Of a stretch of DNA of 64,000 bases, positions 35,001 to 48,127 are shown piece by piece. A program made the translations under genes and the position numbers. The first letter of the stretch is position 1; every line of letters begins with the position of its first letter. Under the pieces are notes generated by a model, which was given only the letters and a program-made list of their open reading frames with translations, was not told the origin of the DNA and did no database searches. This DNA comes from Nymphaea colorata (taxonomy: Eukaryota > Streptophyta > Magnoliopsida > Nymphaeales > Nymphaeaceae), in the NCBI RefSeq assembly GCF_008831285.2, contig NC_045138.2, positions 16,773,934-16,837,933 on the forward strand, written 5' to 3'.

Positions 35001-37190
35001 TTTGAGTTTTATTCTTGCATCCTCAAAAGGGTGTTTGATTTCATAGACCTGTTTACTTTGATCGGGTTTCATACTCCAACCCTGTCCCTTGATGTGCACA
35101 TTTGGAAAATTCAGAGCATTGACCCCTATATATATGTGAGCACCAAAAATGTCTTAGCTTTGCCATGGTGGAAAAATGTTTGGAAACATGTGCCTCTTAC
35201 TGGACCATGAGATCCTCTCTCTTACATAGGCACACACATATTCATGACATTTTTCGTGTATCTTCTGATATGCACATTTCCTATCCTGGCATTTGGGAAA
35301 GTTGCCAGTTTATTTACATTTTATATTGGTTTTTGGACGAGGTATTCTTCCAGTGATGTACTTGTATTCTTTAATACAGTCAATTGATCATGGCTAGCAT
35401 GAACAAGGTCTAGGGTTAGGTTTTGCTTTCAATGACTAGGTCTGACCAACTTACAACTATTTCAAATGCAACATCAACTTGTAAACACTATAACATAGCT
35501 GCTAGCATGTCCACCTTAATGATGCATTATATTTAGTTGAATAGCTGATTGAATATTGCTTGCACATCTGAATTGTTTTTTTTTGCTTGTTCTAAAACAC
35601 TGAAACCGCTAACTAGCTTTGTTGGAATACTTCTTTTCTGGGACTTGATTCTTTATTTCCCAAAAAACTCAAGTGATATTTCTCAGTGAAGACGACTTTG
35701 AAGATTATTCTTCTCTTCTCTTAATTTGTACTTCTCAATGAAAACTATGAAAATAACATTTTCCTTTCAGGTTTTATATCTAATGCCTAATAAGTTGATG
35801 CCATTTGATCAGACAGTGATCTACTATTGTGTCGCCTGCAGCTTTATTCTCCAGGTGTTCTGGCTATTGGAAGCAGTCTGAAAGGTGAAAATTCATATTC
35901 CCATCATTTGGACTCTGATGTAAGTTTTGTCATATTATTGCTTGGCAACAGAAACCTGTTTCTTGTCAACGGATCAAAGGGTTCTTATCTCTCCTCCCCT
36001 ATTCTCTTATCTTGCAGGTTGGTGTTTCAGTTGTGGACCGCTTCACTTTCTATACACTTGCTTTCTTTGAGAAGCTAAATATGTACAACCGTGCTTCATT
36101 AAGTAGGTAATGATGCTATTTGATTTTCTAGCTTAAGTTGACTTGGACTATATTCTCTGTGAGCGAGAATAAGGTTCTAAACTTTGATGTTTGTGTTGTT
36201 TATATCTTATTTACCTCTCATTGGATATCTTGCTTTCATTTTTTTTTTATCACGTCACATGCAGCTTGCACTGCATGGTTTTACATTGTAGATTATCCTT
36301 GACCTTGTGTAAATAAACTAATGATTCACGAAGTAGGCAGCAAAGCGATGAGCTTAATTGTGCACACTTGGGCATTATAGAAACACTTCTATCTCTCATC
36401 TTCTCATGTAAATTTCCCTTTTTGCAGTCTGTTCAGTTCCTACAGTCCAAGCTTGTTGATGTCAACTGCATATTATCGAACAGATCTGTACCAGAGAGAT
36501 TTAAACATGGTGGATATACTTTGTTGGAGTCTCCAGCTTATAGTTTTAAGTCTACTTGACTATGAAGGCAACTAATATCTTTTATTATGTTAGGTACCCA
36601 TTACTGATTTCTTCGGTTCAGTGATGGAAACACTTCATACTGATTCGGCCTACAAAGGTATTTCTGTTGGAAAGGCCATCAACACCCAATTTGAGAAGCA
36701 AACTCATCATATCGTTGATAGTTCTCAGCAAGGAGAGTCAGCCAGCGTATCTAATCTGGATGAAGGAGATGTTACTAAGCAGAAGGTAAGCTTTCATCAT
36801 AGTCACAAATCCTTCATCCACCATGGGCCAGGATTAGTTGCATAAATTCTTTGTAAATGAAAACCCGAGTCCCCTATGGATCTTTGCTGCACCTCAGAGT
36901 TGGTGTAATCTTCGATGTAGTTACGCTGAATGATCCTGTACAATTGTTGCAGGCAAAGACTTAAGCACAACTTTGTACACATCTTTGAAGGTTTTCTTGT
37001 TTTTTATTTAAGAATGTTTCAAGTAATCTACTTTGCTTTGCAGGATATCTTCTGGCTTCTGAATTCCAAATGGGAACAATTACAAGATTCACTGGATAAG
37101 GTGGGGGACAGAGACAAGTGTGTGCACTTTGGGTTTGGTCTGATGGTTCTCATAGCGGCCATTTCGTCTTGGCTCACTAAACCCAAGTAA
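32097..37190 (+). CDS. PIGK: GPI-anchor transamidase catalytic subunit GPI8/PIG-K, about 408 aa
   Basis: Ten exons splice in frame: 32097-32260, 33557-33598, 33680-33824, 34393-34622, 34868-34925, 35842-35919, 36018-36106, 36428-36509, 36594-36785, 37044-37190. The protein is a C13 (legumain/caspase-like) cysteine protease that cleaves the C-terminal signal and attaches the GPI anchor in the ER lumen, in complex with GAA1, PIG-S, PIG-T and PIG-U. The catalytic pair is visible: His163 in YMTGHGGD and Cys205 in VDTCQA, close to human His164/Cys206. A hydrophobic N-terminal signal segment (about 9-23) and a C-terminal membrane helix ([16 protein letters not shown]) are present. [14 protein letters not shown] spans the exon 1-2 junction; the exon 1 donor GTTCTC is weak and opens a CT repeat. 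Confidence 0.96.
32263..32290 (+). repeat. CT microsatellite at the start of GPI8 intron 1
   Basis: TCTCTC runs begin right after the exon 1 donor GT (32261-32262), with one TT interruption. The tract is the complement of the GA tract at 32060-32096. Confidence 0.85.
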
Positions 37191-39265
37191 ATTGGTGAGG
37201 GAACCTGCAAAAGAAAGCACCATGAAGTTTCATCGTCATGGGCTTTGCCCTTCCATGAGTTTTTGTAACACTTCTTGTTTGTGTCGAATAACTTGGGGCA
37301 TTTATGTTAAAAGAATCTCAATTATAGCTGATCTTCGTTATGCTTGCTCCACGAGCTAGATTAAGCCAGTTCTCTTTATTCCTATGATGATTATTGAGAT
37401 TAGCTAGTTCTTTTATTCTTACGGTGTCCATTGGCCCTTTTTATGAAAAAGCAGCCGTCCTGTTTAGTTGGGCTGCTCACATCATGCAACATGATATAAT
37501 GTATCGGGTTGTGTGTGTGTGTAGAGGCCGAAGCATCCGGACCATCGGAAGAATCCAATAATTATATATATATATATATATATATATTGACAACAACCAG
37601 CTACTATTGTGGTCAGGTAGTTGTTTATATATATATATATATGTATATATTGTGTCATTAGAAACTGTTACACGTTAAACCCTTGGACGGGCAAGTGCTG
37701 TAAATAATAGTTTTTTTGCAGCAGTTTTTAGTAGTACAAAATATAAAATCAACCATTTGGCCATTGAGGTAGCCGTTTGATTTCAATTCTTTTATATATA
37801 TGTGTCCTTTCTTATTCCTGTAAACATTGTATGATGCAAAGACTGTCCAGTCTTGAAGATAACAATCATCATCATACCCAGGTTGGCCACCCAGCTCCAA
37901 TATGAAATAAGACCCACAACTAATAAATTGACCTGAACTCATCTCTGATATGATGAGTTTGGTTGAAGCCTCGCATGACATAAATGAAACATGCATTAAC
38001 TAGGTTTAACGCGTTCAAATGGATGCTACTGTGAGTTGTTTACACTTTTCAATGACCAGAAAACCCACAACCTCTTTTTGGCATATAAACTTCCTGATTC
38101 TCAGTACTCGAGTGCCAAAGGCAGTGGATGTCTTTATTCCAGTTATTCTGTAGGCAATACTTAAATCACATCCTTCCATTATTCATGAAATGTCTCTTTA
38201 CTACTAAGCATTGCCTACAAATGATCCATACTCGAGAATCGCTTGAAACAAAATGCTACGAGAACAAATCAAGGTCAGGTGATTTATTGACGGAGCCCAA
38301 AACATTTAGTGAGGGAGAGAGTAGGCGCCGCCCTAGATTATATGTGGTTCGGCAACTGAGTAGTTTACAAATTCATACTTATTAAAGCTGTCATATTGAA
38401 GAGTGCACTAATAACTTTCTCGGCATTTTGGCTAAGATCAAGCGCAGTATCTGTTCTTGTCAGTCTATATTGAACAGTACATTGACACTCAAATAAATGA
38501 CATCACTATAGATTCATGTCGATCTTAAAACTGTGGGTCTATAGTTTGAGTCGCCCTCTCCCACTGAATATTCATAGTTTTATAACTTAATGTGGATATG
38601 AGATACGTCAGTGTTTTACCTCACTAGCTGCGTCATTGCTCGATTGCCGCAAGCACAAAGAAGCTAGATCATATCTAACCATAATCAATGTGTCCTTATA
38701 TAAATCCAAAGTTCAAGAAAAATTTTAGGCTAACTTTTCTGATTTGTTCTACAAGAAAATCACACTTAAACTGACTCTGCACCAAAGCTTTTTTCATCTT
38801 TTGGCTCAGAGAATCGACAGCTTATAGAACGTGGACTGCAGTTATATGCTTACCAACCAATGTCTGTCTCACTTCACTAAGCAAAGCAACTCTCAAATAT
38901 CTGTAAAGAGGTTGGCACCATGGTCGGGGCGGGAATTGGTCGGTGACCGGTTTTCGTTTTGAATCTCCGCTAACTGCAAACTCAAGCATGATGAGGGCAA
39001 TGTTCTAAGGACCGAAAGCATGCCTTGTACTTTCAAGGAATAAGAGGTTAGGTGAAGACTTTTAACTTTCTTCTTAGCAGTGAGAAACTCTTGCTCACGT
39101 AAAAATCCCATAACCTTGGAGCTAGCCAAAGGCGCCTTGCCTTGCCTTGTGTGTTCCAGGTTCTTTATCGGGGTTGTTTCAGAAACTGACCTACAAAAAA
39201 GGGCTGTCTTTGAGATAAGAATAAATATTTGAGGCATTTTTAGATATTTTGTTTAGACCGAGGCC
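37191..39265. other. Intergenic region between GPI8 and RPP1
   Basis: GPI8 3' UTR, then AT-rich DNA with TA microsatellites at about 37565-37589 and 37628-37641 and a short GT run at about 37509-37521. Near 38340 the phrase ATTATATGTGGTTCGGCAA resembles a piece commonly seen in copia-type LTRs, but nothing around it supports an element. No gene is supported. The 114-codon minus-strand frame at 38893-39237 has no family features. Confidence 0.45.
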
Positions 39266-39270
39266 TTCCA

Positions 39271-39297
39271 TATAAATGGCCAACAGAATTAGGGTTT
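39271..39297 (+). promoter_or_regulatory. RPP1 core promoter: TATA box and telo-box
   Basis: TATAAAT at 39271-39277 is followed by TTAGGGTTT (telo-box, AAACCCTAA on the other strand) at 39289-39297. Telo-boxes near the transcription start are a recognised feature of plant ribosomal-protein and translation genes. The ATG is at 39466, giving a predicted leader of about 165 bases. A second partial element, CTAGGGTT, lies at about 39336. Confidence 0.7.
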
Positions 39298-39465
39298 TGG
39301 AAGCGAGTCGGAGGCAGAGAGGGTTGTGGTGGCGCTAGGGTTCTCCCGAAAAACTCAGAGAGAGGTAGGATTCCGGTAGATCTGGTTCAAGTTTTCTTCT
39401 AAAAGCCGTTTTTGTTCCCTTCTCACCCTTTCCGTGCGTGCGTAGGTCATTATTTTCCCGGGAGA

Positions 39466-41998
39466 ATGTCGGCCGGTGAGCTCGCCTGTACATACGCGGC
39501 TCTTATCCTCCATGACGATGGCATCCCCATCACAGTAAGCCTTTAAACATTAGTTTTTTTTTTTCTTTTGTGTTTCCCAGTTTCTCATTATTTTCTCTTC
39601 CATTTCCTAGTTTTTTATTATTTTTTTTTAATTGTCACATTTTATTTCTCTGGTGAGAGATATGTTTTGGTTGATTGTTTTCGATGTTGTATGGTTCGCG
39701 TGATTGGTTCCGTGGATGAGAATCGCGCTAGAATAGGTCGTATACGATTTGACTATTCATTTCTTATAATTTCTTTCGTATGCGATCTTCATTGATTCGT
39801 CGGTTCATACTAGATCCGAGATTAGTTGGTTATATTTGGTGCGTTTAATGAGATTCTGGTGTGTTCCTTTTAGGGCTTCGTTAATATGATAAGGTGCCGT
39901 TCGTCGTCTCTTTCATGCTGACCGCCTAACCCCCCCAGGCTTATGTCACTGCATTTTTTGTGCGTATTTGGAGGCAACGCTGTTTGAGAGTAGAAGGAGC
40001 ACATCCTTTTTTGGGCAAATTCTGAAGCAACATAGATGGTTTTCCATTCTAGCGGCTAGTTTCTCCTTCGACATTTTTATTTCGCGTGGCTTATGTTCTT
40101 CCAGTTGTCATCGAGGATTTGTTAGTGATAGCCAGCCCGATTGAATACATGTTTAATAATGTGGAGACTCACGTTTAGGCTTCTCTCAGTAAGTTGGAAT
40201 CTTGGGAACACTTGAGGGTGTTCTTGTTGAACCAAAATGTGGTTCTTTTAGTGAGATGAAGTAACTAACATGCTAAATTTATTCTGGTACACGTAGACAG
40301 GCGAGAATTGTATCACTTTTATGTGTTGAACTTTTTCCGCATGTTCATTCATATTTACAAATTACAGCTAGTTAATTTCGTGGAGGTGAATGTGTTTACG
40401 TGAATCACTCTGATTTGCAATTTTCTTGACATTCCTTGCATGAAATAATGTTGAAACTGGAGAGAATTTTGTGAGTCCTTCTAGACTTGAAAAGATTTTG
40501 GCCAAGTAATCGACAGTTGATTTCTGGTAGTTTATTGATACTTGGACTGTTTTGGTTCCTTATTCACATATATATTTTTTTATTTATTTTTGAAGACCAC
40601 TTCTGCTGATCAATTTTTTTCTGTTTTTGAAATAGGCTGAGAAGATTTCTACTTTAGTTAAGTCTGCAAAAGTCAATGTTGAGTCATATTGGCCCAGCTT
40701 ATTTGCTAAGCTTTTGGAGAGGAGGAATGTCGAGGATCTTATCTTGAGTGCTGGCTCTGGTAAAAGCAAAAAAAGTGAATTTGGCTTTTAGATGGCTATC
40801 ATCTGTTGTTGAGTTATTTGTAAATTTGGTATTTGAATTCCTTTCAGGTGGTGGTGGTGCAGCTGTGGCAGTTTCAGCACCTGCTGGTGGTGGTGCAGCT
40901 GATAGTGGTGCTGCCGCTGCTCCTGCTGCCGAGGAAAAGAAGGTACTTTTATTAATATAGTCTTTCATCTCCCAAAGTGTTTCACTGCTCATTTAGCTCA
41001 TGGGAAATGGTTATTTTTTGTCCTCTTGTTTCATTTTATGCTGTAATGCTCATGTCAAGGTATTGCATTTTATATCATTAGGCTCTTGTAAAATTTATAT
41101 TTTCCTGAAAAAATGTTTTCCAACTTCTTTGGCCAGTCTGGATTTTGTTTTCACGTGACTCCTTACCAACTTTGTGGAATTGGATGGTCCGGGATGATCA
41201 ATTCATCCAGTTTTTGCATGGCAACGTTCCTGCAATTTTGTGATTGTGTCCATTATTGAGGACATGATAATTGGTAATAAAATACTTGTTTTCTTCTTAC
41301 TTCCTGTCCATTATGGATGGAAAATTCACAATTCAAAATTGTATCACAAGCATATGGTTTCTTTATCCATTAACTTCAGTTATTGGTGAAGGACTGAGCC
41401 ACCTCCTCCAGTGTGCTACAAGCCCCATATATTTGTATGGTACTATGATCTACTATATAAGCTGTAGATTGTAAAAAAAGAGGGGAGTTGGGAGATAACA
41501 CTGTAACAGCCCTGCTGAAGCTCCTATTTCATTTATGAGATGCTTCAAAATTCTTATAGAAAAGCATTGAGTTAGTTTCTTTATTGCAGGTGCTGACAAC
41601 TTAGATATTTGAAGTTTGATAAATTATTGGAAAGAATTTCTAGTTTATCTTGGCTATGGTTTTGGTTGCGATACCTGGAATACCAAATATGATGTTTCAT
41701 AGGACAACATGATTGACGATGGGGCTGAGAGGTCTCTTTTGTTGTGGTTGTTTTCCCATTTTGCAAGCGTATGAGTTATTGTTATAAATGTTATAGAGGG
41801 CCCTTTGGTTGTGGTTGTTTTTCCATTTGCAAGCATCAGTTATTGTTACAACTGTTATCCTTGATCAACTATTTGCTAAATTGAGCTTGACTGTTTGACA
41901 CTTAAGTTGAGATGTTACTCATTATGATTCTCCTTTGTCAACAGGAGGAGCCTAAAGAAGAAAGTGACGACGACATGGGCTTCAGCTTGTTTGATTAG
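39466..41998 (+). CDS. RPP1: 60S acidic ribosomal protein P1, 113 aa
   Basis: Four exons splice in frame: 39466-39534, 40636-40759, 40848-40942, 41945-41998. The product begins [20 protein letters not shown] and continues [19 protein letters not shown] and [14 protein letters not shown], the helical dimerisation domain. It then has a Gly/Ala hinge and ends in the P-protein tail [14 protein letters not shown]1 pairs with P2 on P0 to form the ribosomal stalk that recruits elongation factors; the acidic tail is also the site bound by ribosome-inactivating proteins and phosphorylated by CK2. The length is normal. The promoter carries a TATA box and telo-box. The third intron has a 66-bp tandem duplication. 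Confidence 0.97.
41731..41860 (+). repeat. Tandem duplication (about 66 bp x 2) in RPP1 intron 3
   Basis: GGTCTCTTTTGTTGTGGTTG onward (41731-41796) recurs as GGCCCTTTGGTTGTGGTTG onward (41799-41860). Both contain a TTTCCCATTTTGCAAGC-like block and TCAGTTATTGTTA/GAGTTATTGTTA. The copies are diverged by several substitutions and small indels. Confidence 0.8.
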
Positions 41999-44900
41999 AT
42001 TCTGTGGTGTGGTTTTTGTGTTTTGTTTTTATCAGTTTAACGTTAAGTATACACTAGGTTTTTGTTCGGTTTCATAGAAGGAAGATTCTCCTTTGTTATT
42101 TCGTTGCGGAATGTAAGCAAACCCAGTTCGAACCGTTGCTGGCTGAGTAATGAATGCATTTAACTCACTATTTTGGTGATAACTCGGTTGTGATCACTGT
42201 GCTGTTCTATCTCTTGGTTTACTCCCCAGAGCATTAGCTGGCCGCTTAGCTTAGATAGTTAGATGGTATGTTGCTTCTGCCTTCGGGACAAACTTTTTGC
42301 CCTATGAGTTGTGTGCTAGTGTTCACAGATGATTTGGTACCCGACTCCGCGACTGTTCTCTAAGTGAGGACGCCTGCGTCAGACGAACAAAGTGTTACTG
42401 TTTGAATCATTCCATGTGTAGAGCTGGATTATGTCTAGCACTTAGAAAAGGTTCTCCTCGAGCAAAAAGGTGTTGTTCCCAGCGTCCTTTTTTTTGGCAG
42501 AGAAGCTTGAACCCCACCACCTGCATCTCAATGAAAGGAGCTTAGGGGAAATGCTCGTTTCAGGAATTGGGTACGGATGGTATATGAAACCAGCAAACTG
42601 GTTAAACATTTTGGCCGAGGATTATTGACTAGTCCAATTTCAATTTTTACCTTCGCTTCTTTCTCCATTACTTTTATCTGGTCAGAACTTGGCACTGTTT
42701 TTCTCTTAATTGAGCAGTACTTTGTACGCGTCTATAATGTTTACAAGTTTCATGTTTGGGATCATATCTACGTTTACTTTTAAAAAGTGAGTGGAGCGTG
42801 TACAAGGGACTCACTACTTTACCGTGCCATGCCTGCGAAGGAGAAGTCGCCTCCCCAACGGAGTTAAAATTTGAAGGCTTAAAGGCCTTTTGAATCCTCA
42901 CAACACGCTCGTCGGAGCAAAGCACAACGGGGCTGAGTCCTGCAAGAGGAGACGAACTCATAACCAGTCGCCTATTAGTCAGGGCCCTCCCTCCTTGTAC
43001 AACTGTGCGAATGGTTGTACGGTCAGTGGGGGTGTTAGGTAAAGGTCAATGAACAATTAAACAAGTTCATTTTTTTCCGTTTTTTTTATTGAGATTGATA
43101 GTTGAAAGAGAAAGTGTTCGTGTACTTAAGTCTTACATTTTGGAAATTATTTAACTTCTGTTGCTTAAGCTTATCATTATTATGATTAATTTTTTCGTAA
43201 CTGTGACCCCTCTATGTGCGCTTTTTGTATAGGTAATAGGCTGATGATTTATTTTGTTTTCTAGAGAGGTGGTTTTGTTCATGTATGGGGTGTCTGCTTT
43301 TCTTTGGTTTGGTGAAAAGTCGGAAACCATGTCCATGCCCATCTTTTTACAAGCAATCATTTAAAAACAATGTTGTTAGTAATATCATATGTATCACAGA
43401 TTGATTCGGGTCAACATGGCTTGTCATTCTTGAACTTTGATTGTTTATTATTTTAATCACGTCTGTTAGTTTTTTTTTTAAAAAAAAAATTAAAAAAACA
43501 AAACAAAACAAAACGCGTTCATCTCTCTTTTGACATGGCGGACGCACTTTTTACTTTTGTTTGATTAGTAAAACAATTATACATGTAAAGGAGATGAAAT
43601 CTCATGGGCATCTTGATCTCCATCCAATCATAGCCGCCAAATGCCCTGCATCTGGTAAATTCGATGCAACGGATTGCAAAAAATCTAATTAAATACAATG
43701 CCTTATACAACGAGACTGAATCCACTGAAACTATGACAAAGATTGTTTGAAAAAAAAAAGAATAAAAACATCTACAAGTGACACATGGCACCATTAAATC
43801 CGTCATTGAATGGAACAATTTTGCCACCAATTCTATTCAAATCAGCCGACTTAGGCCAATCGCATATAGGTCGATTTAAAGGGCTTGATGGGATTCATGT
43901 CATGACGTTCCATTTAGACCTGATAGAGTGCACACTTTTCAACCAAGATCGCATTAGTTGACGCATGGCACAACGAAGACCGTGGATGGAGAATAAGGTT
44001 CAATCATACGATAGCGATAAGCATCTATTGGTTGTGAGGGATGATGATAAAGAATTGAAGATAGATAGAAGGGTTGGTGCAAAGGATGAGATCAATCTCC
44101 GTTTTGAGTGAGCATTCGTAATGTTAATGTTAATTTTTATTATAAGTTGAAGCATAGTGAAAGCATGCATTAAAAACAAACTTTTGTAAATTGAAACATG
44201 AACAAAAGGATTGATCGATGAACGATAAGACACAATACTCATCAGATAAAGAATGAAAGGCCGAGAAGAAGAGGAAGCTCCGTGCCAAAATAAAGCTTGC
44301 CCTTTGTGGTGGCCGTGCTTTTCCCTTTGCTTTTTAAATCCTCCTTAATAAGCACCAGCCATATCTAGGATGGTCCCGTTTGAATTGCGTGGCACACAGC
44401 CCAAACAACTAATAGGCGAATCTGTGCTTCGAGAGAAAAACAAACGAGTTTTTTTTTTTTTTTTGCATTGAAATATTTCTCAAGAAAATGCTTCAATTTA
44501 ATAATATGATAATAGTAAGAAAATAACAACATAACACTTTAAAGCAAAGTTAAAGAAAAAAAGTTCAGTTCATGAACTCACTGCCAATTAAGTGAATCGG
44601 CCGATTTACTGATTCGGTTTAACTGGTTGCGAATCGGACCAAATAGCAAAAAAAGCCATTTAAAAAATCAATAACAAATTAAAATTGAAACATGACAGAA
44701 AATGACGCATTGCACTTTTGTATTGAATGGGCCAACCTTAACAACATTGCTTCAGAGTTTGGCAGTGATAAAGACTGCTTAAATTTATAATATTATTAAA
44801 AAACGCATTTAGATTTTTTGATAGTTAAGAAGATGTTAGAGTCTATTGATGTATGTATGAGTCGATTATCGTTCTTAGCCTTCAAAATTGGCATGAAACG

Positions 44901-45964
44901 TATTGACTTTGGCAATATGATTAGGTTTTTGAAAAGCGCTTACCTAATGAACCAAAAAGGCTAATTCATCTATATTATAAGTAACCATCTATTAATTTAA
45001 TTAATAAATTTGAGCTAATAAGGATGAAACTTGTTTACAACGAGGGTACTTTAATTATTATATAATATTAACTTAAATTACTACAGATAACATCAAGTTG
45101 TTTTTTCATTAATAGTGTAAAAGATTAAGCAGGCTATTGATAATAATGAAGTAGCTGCGCTTTTATTGCCACTTAAATAATTTTTAAAATTTCTCTAATA
45201 CTAACAACACCAGAAATTTAAAAAAATATGAGAAAAAAAATTGTGGTCGAGAAAGTTTTAGTCGGCATTGTATTTCACGTTGCAATCAAACCTTTTTGAT
45301 GAAAAAAACATTTTCTTGTCCTCTTTTTCATGTGAGCCTCAATAAATATTTTTAAAATCGGTGCCTACTTTTGGCAGTAGGTATTTCTAATGAATACATG
45401 CTCCAATTTTTTTTATTTTTAAAATCAATTTAAAATATTTAAACATTGGATTAATATGGAAACCTATCAGTCTTTACCTCGCAATACCGACAAAAGTGTA
45501 ATCGTCACTAAAATTAAACCTGAGACGTTGTTCATGTACTATCGGTCCACCCAACTACACTACATACTGATTGGCAAATATATATGGGGACAAGTGGTCT
45601 CAATAATTAATGAGAGCAGGAATACTTTTCTTCAAAACTTTGGCTCCACGATAAAAAGAACCGAACTCTAGAAGAAAGAGACCGACGAAGAACACTTTTA
45701 ATTGATCCCTAGATGAAAAAATGAAATCATTCTCTCGCAACTGGTGGGATTAGGATTCCCATTTCTCCATTTCTCGAAGCCAATGGTGAGTGAAATTTGA
45801 AGCCTTTCATCTCCAGCCACAGGTGACAATTGCTTGTTTCTTAGACGACTCAAACACATGTTTCTACATGTTACCACACTTTTATATTGAGCAGTCCTCT
45901 TGGTAACAAATACAACATACATTTTATTAATTGAAGAATGTATAATATATTAGAAAAAAAATCT

Positions 45965-46061
<97 letters not shown>

Positions 46062-47880
46062 GAAGCAATCAACTTTCCCTACCGGGCGAAACAAACAGGG
46101 TTTTTGATTTCTTATCGCGAGGGGAAAGTTGGTGCAAGAACATAATAAGGGAAGGCCAAGTAGGCGTTCGGTAAGCAAGATGGTATCTATTGGATCCGGT
46201 ATCATATTGTTTTTATCCAGATATTGATGTGACGTGCCAGCCGTCGACAGGTCCATTTGATGCGATTTTTACAAGTCCCAGACCCGACCAGAAAATTCAG
46301 AATCGGAGCCCAATTCGAAATTAACTAAAATTAGTAACCGTCATTTCGGGCCAATTGGTCATTAGCACGTGGGTCAGATCCATCCTGTGCCAGATTCAAA
46401 TTCAGGTTTTCTTTAACCTGATTGGGACTTGTATTCAAGCTCAAATTTTCGAAACCAAATCCGGATCCAATGGCTCTGGGCTTACACAAAAGGTGGATCA
46501 GATTCTTGATCAAGATTTGATGTTGTTTTTATAAACTTAATGATACATGTATTCGGTGATAAAAAATTAAAAAACACAAAAAATCAGAAATATGACCTGA
46601 ATTTTGTGAAAACTATAAAATTAATGCACGTAATTTTATCAACCCATAAAATCTTATTAAAACATGTACAAAAAATATGCGAGAAATACTTGAAAACATT
46701 GACTTAATTTAAAATTATAAGCACGTCTCACAACCTTTTTTTTCCCCCCCACAAAATGGGCGCTTTATGAAAATTATGAACAATATTTAGGCAGAAAAAC
46801 AGAAAAAACAAATAGAACACAGAACGGGTAAGAACTGGATCAGATCGAATCGAATCTGATTTAACAAAAAATAATGAAACTCTCAGACTAGACCCGGCCC
46901 GCAAGCTCTGGACATAAAAAATTGAAAGCAAAGATTTCTTGACTTTTTTTTCCAACTGCGTTTGACCCTGCACAAAATTCGGCCCCTAAAGTCGCTTTTG
47001 CTTCAGATCTGATTCCTGAACTTTCGCAGATTCTTTTATCACGAGTACTAAAAGGAATCGCAAACAAAGAATATCATACCGACTTTTTTAATCATACCCG
47101 AGAAAGCAAATTCACTTTCAGCCAATTAATTAATTAATTAATTGATAGAGATGTAAATGGAACAGGACGATCGAATTGTCGGCCCCAAACGGGTTGGATC
47201 CTCCAAAAAGAAAAATAGATACAAAATGAACCAATCACCTTTATAGTTGTGTTTGATAGCTTTGGATTTTAGATCTGTTTAACAATAATCATGGATTTAA
47301 AGTCAGAGAGAAAGAGGCGATCCGACCTTAAATTCTTGGTCGTAGTCGTAAGAAAAAGTACTTTCTCGTAATCAAATAGTAACAATTAATTAAAAAAAGA
47401 TGAAATTTAAACAGTTTTATTTGAAGTTAGCAAAATATATTTCCTTTTCCTGAAGTAATCCTCTGATAGTGAATCATATTATCATTGGTAGACTGATTTT
47501 AACAGATTTTTTTTATTAATGCTAAAAAAAAACTTCACATCATTATCACATTATGGGTACACCACTCCATGTGTCAACTACCAGTCTAGCACCAAATAAT
47601 TTATTGATTCGATAAATTTTTTAATTGTTCGAAGAGTATGAATTTCATTTATTAAAATAATAAATAAAATATTTTTTCAAAAATAAAAAATTACCAATAA
47701 AATGAGGCCGAAGAGGCTAGCCTGCGATTTTTTTGTTGGACCGCGGAAACAAGGGTGTGGCCCGTGTGGTCCACGATAGGCCTCGTCGGTGGACCAACCG
47801 ATACGGAAATTTGCGACTCGCCCAATTTCCGGTTCCTAATATGGGATCCCAGTCCTGTGAGTCGAGGGTGTTTTCGAAAT
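41999..47880. other. Gene-poor region between RPP1 and the F-box gene
   Basis: RPP1 3' UTR, then about 5.5 kb in which I find no supported gene. It includes a poly-T/poly-A junction at about 43469-43490, a compound CT/AT microsatellite (45973-46056), and many A/T-rich stretches. The segment 42780-43010 has a higher GC content and might be old repeat DNA, but I recognise no domain in it. Confidence 0.5.
45973..46056 (+). repeat. Compound microsatellite (CT)n(AT)n
   Basis: About 13 CT units (45973-45998) run into about 29 AT units (45999-46056). All open frames through this stretch are repeat artefacts. Confidence 0.95.
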
Positions 47881-47888
47881 TTAACTGC

Positions 47889-47896
47889 TATAAAGG
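47889..47896 (+). promoter_or_regulatory. Candidate TATA box of the F-box/kelch gene
   Basis: TATAAAGG lies 239 bp before the ATG at 48128 in otherwise mixed-composition DNA. A start about 30 bp downstream would give a roughly 210-base leader with GAAGAAG-rich sequence and a short upstream frame beginning at ATG 47927 and ending in TGA eight codons later. Confidence 0.5.
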
Positions 47897-47954
47897 CCAA
47901 TGCCTCCCTCCATTTCCCTTCCCTCCATGCAACGTCTGGCACTTCATCCCTGAC

Positions 47955-48070
47955 GAAGAAGAAGGAGAAGAAGAAGAAGCAGAAGGAGAAGGAGAAACCT
48001 TAGTAGACAAAAGGAGGGAAGAAGAAGAAGGAAAAACTTTAGTAGATAAAAGGAGGAGGGAAGAAGAATT
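47955..48070 (+). repeat. Purine-rich leader with an imperfect tandem repeat
   Basis: The leader of the F-box gene is GAAGAAG-rich. AACCTTAGTAGACAAAAGGA (about 47996) recurs as AAACTTTAGTAGATAAAAGG (about 48033), each followed by GGGAAGAAGAA. Purine-rich leaders of this kind can act as splicing or translation enhancers; here that is conjecture. Confidence 0.65.
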
Positions 48071-48127
48071 TGGGTACTGTATTGGATTGAGAAGGAGTTC
48101 CCTGAATCGGAATTCCGGACGTAGGTA

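Noticed and set aside
38893-39237. 114-codon minus-strand frame upstream of RPP1
   Set aside because: No domain, no splice context, and it ends at the RPP1 core promoter; probably chance.
45871-46256. Open frames with long Tyr-Ile and Arg-Glu repeats
   Set aside because: They are direct translations of the (AT)n and (CT)n microsatellites; the same applies near 52100-52540 and 54600-54800.
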